Below, in pieces: positions 4,472 through 5,444 of a DNA stretch of 5,444 bases; within the stretch, counting starts at the first letter, position 1; every line of letters begins with the position of its first letter. The notes under the pieces are model-generated. The model was given only the letters and a program-made list of their open reading frames with translations. It was not told the origin of the DNA and ran no database searches. The DNA comes from Planctomycetota bacterium (GTDB lineage Bacteria > Planctomycetota > Phycisphaerae > Sedimentisphaerales > Anaerohalosphaeraceae), in the NCBI GenBank assembly GCA_021160785.1, contig JAGHBX010000097.1, forward strand, positions 1 to 5,444, given 5' to 3'. The translations under genes were made by a program, and so were the position numbers.

Positions 4472-5444
4472 ATGATGATCAAAACGAAAATTATCGCGAC
4501 GATCGGACCGGCCTGCTGCGAGGTTTCAACCATCAAGGCCATGATCGATCACGGTGTGGATGTCTTTCGCCTGAACTTCTCGCACGGCACGCTCGACGAT
4601 CACGGACGGTTCCTCGATGCCCTTAATACCGCACGCGCCGAGCACCATCATACCACCGCCGTCGTAGGCGACCTGTGCGGACCGAAGATTAGAACCGCCC
4701 GCATCGAACCCGAAGGACAAACGCTCAACGTCAACGACGAAATCACCATAACCAGCGACCCGAATGACAGTTCGCCAACACGCTTTGGCACAAACTACGA
4801 CAACCTTGTCCAGGACGTTGCGGTCGGTCATCGCATGTTCATCGACGACGGCCAAATCGCCCTGCGAATCATCGCCAAAGACGACGACCAGATTACATGC
4901 CGAGTCCTTTCGCCGGGACCGCTGTACAGCCGCAAGGGCGTCAACCTGCCCGACTCGGACATCTCCTCGCCGTCGATAACCGATCGCGACTGGCAATGCG
5001 TAAACTGGGCAATCGAGCACAAAATCGAGTTTCTCGCCTTGAGCTTCGTTCGCACTGCCGACGAGATACGACAACTCAAGGACTATATCAAAAAAGCCGG
5101 CGCCGATATCAAGGTCATCGCAAAGATTGAAAAGCCCCAGGCGGTCGATCATCTGGAGAGTATTATCGACGCCAGCGACATCGTGCTCGTCGCCCGCGGC
5201 GATCTGGGCGTCGAGATGGACCTTGCCGAGGTGCCGCTGATTCAGAAGCGAATCACCCACCTCTGTCGCCGTTTTGGAACGCCGGTCATAGTGGCGACGC
5301 AGATGCTCCAGAGCATGATCGATTCACCTGCTCCGACACGCGCCGAGGTCTCCGATGTCGCCAACGCGATCATGGATTTTACCGACGCGGTGATGCTCTC
5401 CGGCGAAACGGCTATCGGCAAACACCCGATCGCCGCCGCCGAAA
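4472..5444 (+). CDS. pyk: Pyruvate kinase, 3' partial
   Basis: The frame is open from ATG 4472 to the window end, giving 324 of an expected 470-480 residues. ATG 4475 is an alternative start; the ribosome-binding site is weak (AGGCGA, 4460-4465). The enzyme converts phosphoenolpyruvate and ADP to pyruvate and ATP, the last step of glycolysis, in the cytoplasm. Motifs are KTKIIATIGPA (4-14), VFRLNFSHG (31-39; Arg33, Asn35, Ser37), GDLCGPKIRT (66-75), the B-domain from about 76 to 165 with MFIDDGQIAL (122-131), the catalytic Lys218 and metal ligand Glu220 in VIAKIEKPQA, ARGDLGVE with metal ligand Asp244, and ATQMLQSMI...PTRAEVSDVANAI...DAVMLSGETA (275-314). Leu68 and Lys72 are at the positions (rabbit 113 and 117) that mark K+-independent enzymes. 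The C-terminal allosteric domain is outside the window. It lies 69 nt after the phosphofructokinase stop, beyond a terminator. Confidence 0.95.
   Translation, partial: MMIKTKIIATIGPACCEVSTIKAMIDHGVDVFRLNFSHGTLDDHGRFLDALNTARAEHHHTTAVVGDLCGPKIRTARIEPEGQTLNVNDEITITSDPNDSSPTRFGTNYDNLVQDVAVGHRMFIDDGQIALRIIAKDDDQITCRVLSPGPLYSRKGVNLPDSDISSPSITDRDWQCVNWAIEHKIEFLALSFVRTADEIRQLKDYIKKAGADIKVIAKIEKPQAVDHLESIIDASDIVLVARGDLGVEMDLAEVPLIQKRITHLCRRFGTPVIVATQMLQSMIDSPAPTRAEVSDVANAIMDFTDAVMLSGETAIGKHPIAAAE

Noticed and set aside
4526..5260. Long minus-strand open frame opposite pyruvate kinase
   Set aside because: The + strand encodes a clear pyruvate kinase through this whole stretch; the antisense frame reflects codon bias.

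Overview
The window is most plausibly from a planctomycete, perhaps of the Phycisphaerae/Sedimentisphaerales type. The main clue is a secreted protein ending in a PEP-CTERM tail (V-PEP-TT, short hydrophobic stretch, RHRR), a style common in that group. The other genes fit: an NtrC-type regulator, a YhaM-like HD exonuclease and a pyrophosphate-type phosphofructokinase. Taxonomy is inference; no rRNA or marker gene is present. All genes supported here lie on the + strand.

Layout. 1-243 is the C-terminal end of a sigma-54-type regulator, with its Fis-like helix-turn-helix. 381-1184 is a secreted PEP-CTERM protein behind its own good sigma-70-like promoter. 1281-2255 is a YhaM-family OB-fold plus HD-domain 3'-5' exoribonuclease, also with its own TATAAT box. 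2256-2425 is a gene-free stretch with two GC-rich dyads, one of them followed by a T-run. 2426-2950 is a small accessory-looking module: a 67-aa excisionase/MerR-like helix-turn-helix protein, then a 70-aa membrane protein with a coiled-coil tail. 2951-3205 holds a near-consensus promoter and then a 132-bp MITE-like element with 23-bp terminal inverted repeats around a large nested palindrome. 3206-4402 is a PPi-type 6-phosphofructokinase. It is followed by a strong intrinsic terminator and, 69 nt downstream, by pyruvate kinase, which runs off the right end.

How the parts relate. Phosphofructokinase and pyruvate kinase form a glycolytic pair: the first (probably reversible and PPi-using) commits fructose 6-phosphate, and the second makes pyruvate and ATP. 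The MITE-like element lies between the best promoter and the phosphofructokinase start, so the mRNA leader would carry a very stable hairpin. The terminator between the two glycolytic genes could lower pyruvate kinase expression relative to phosphofructokinase.

The least ordinary signal is upstream of the small helix-turn-helix gene. Three CATATG palindromes are spaced exactly 20 bp apart, covering the promoter spacer, the predicted transcription start and the start codon, with a further dyad (TGCATT-2-AATGCA) over the -35 box. This looks like an autoregulatory operator array. No CRISPR array, tRNA, rRNA or complete transposase gene was seen.
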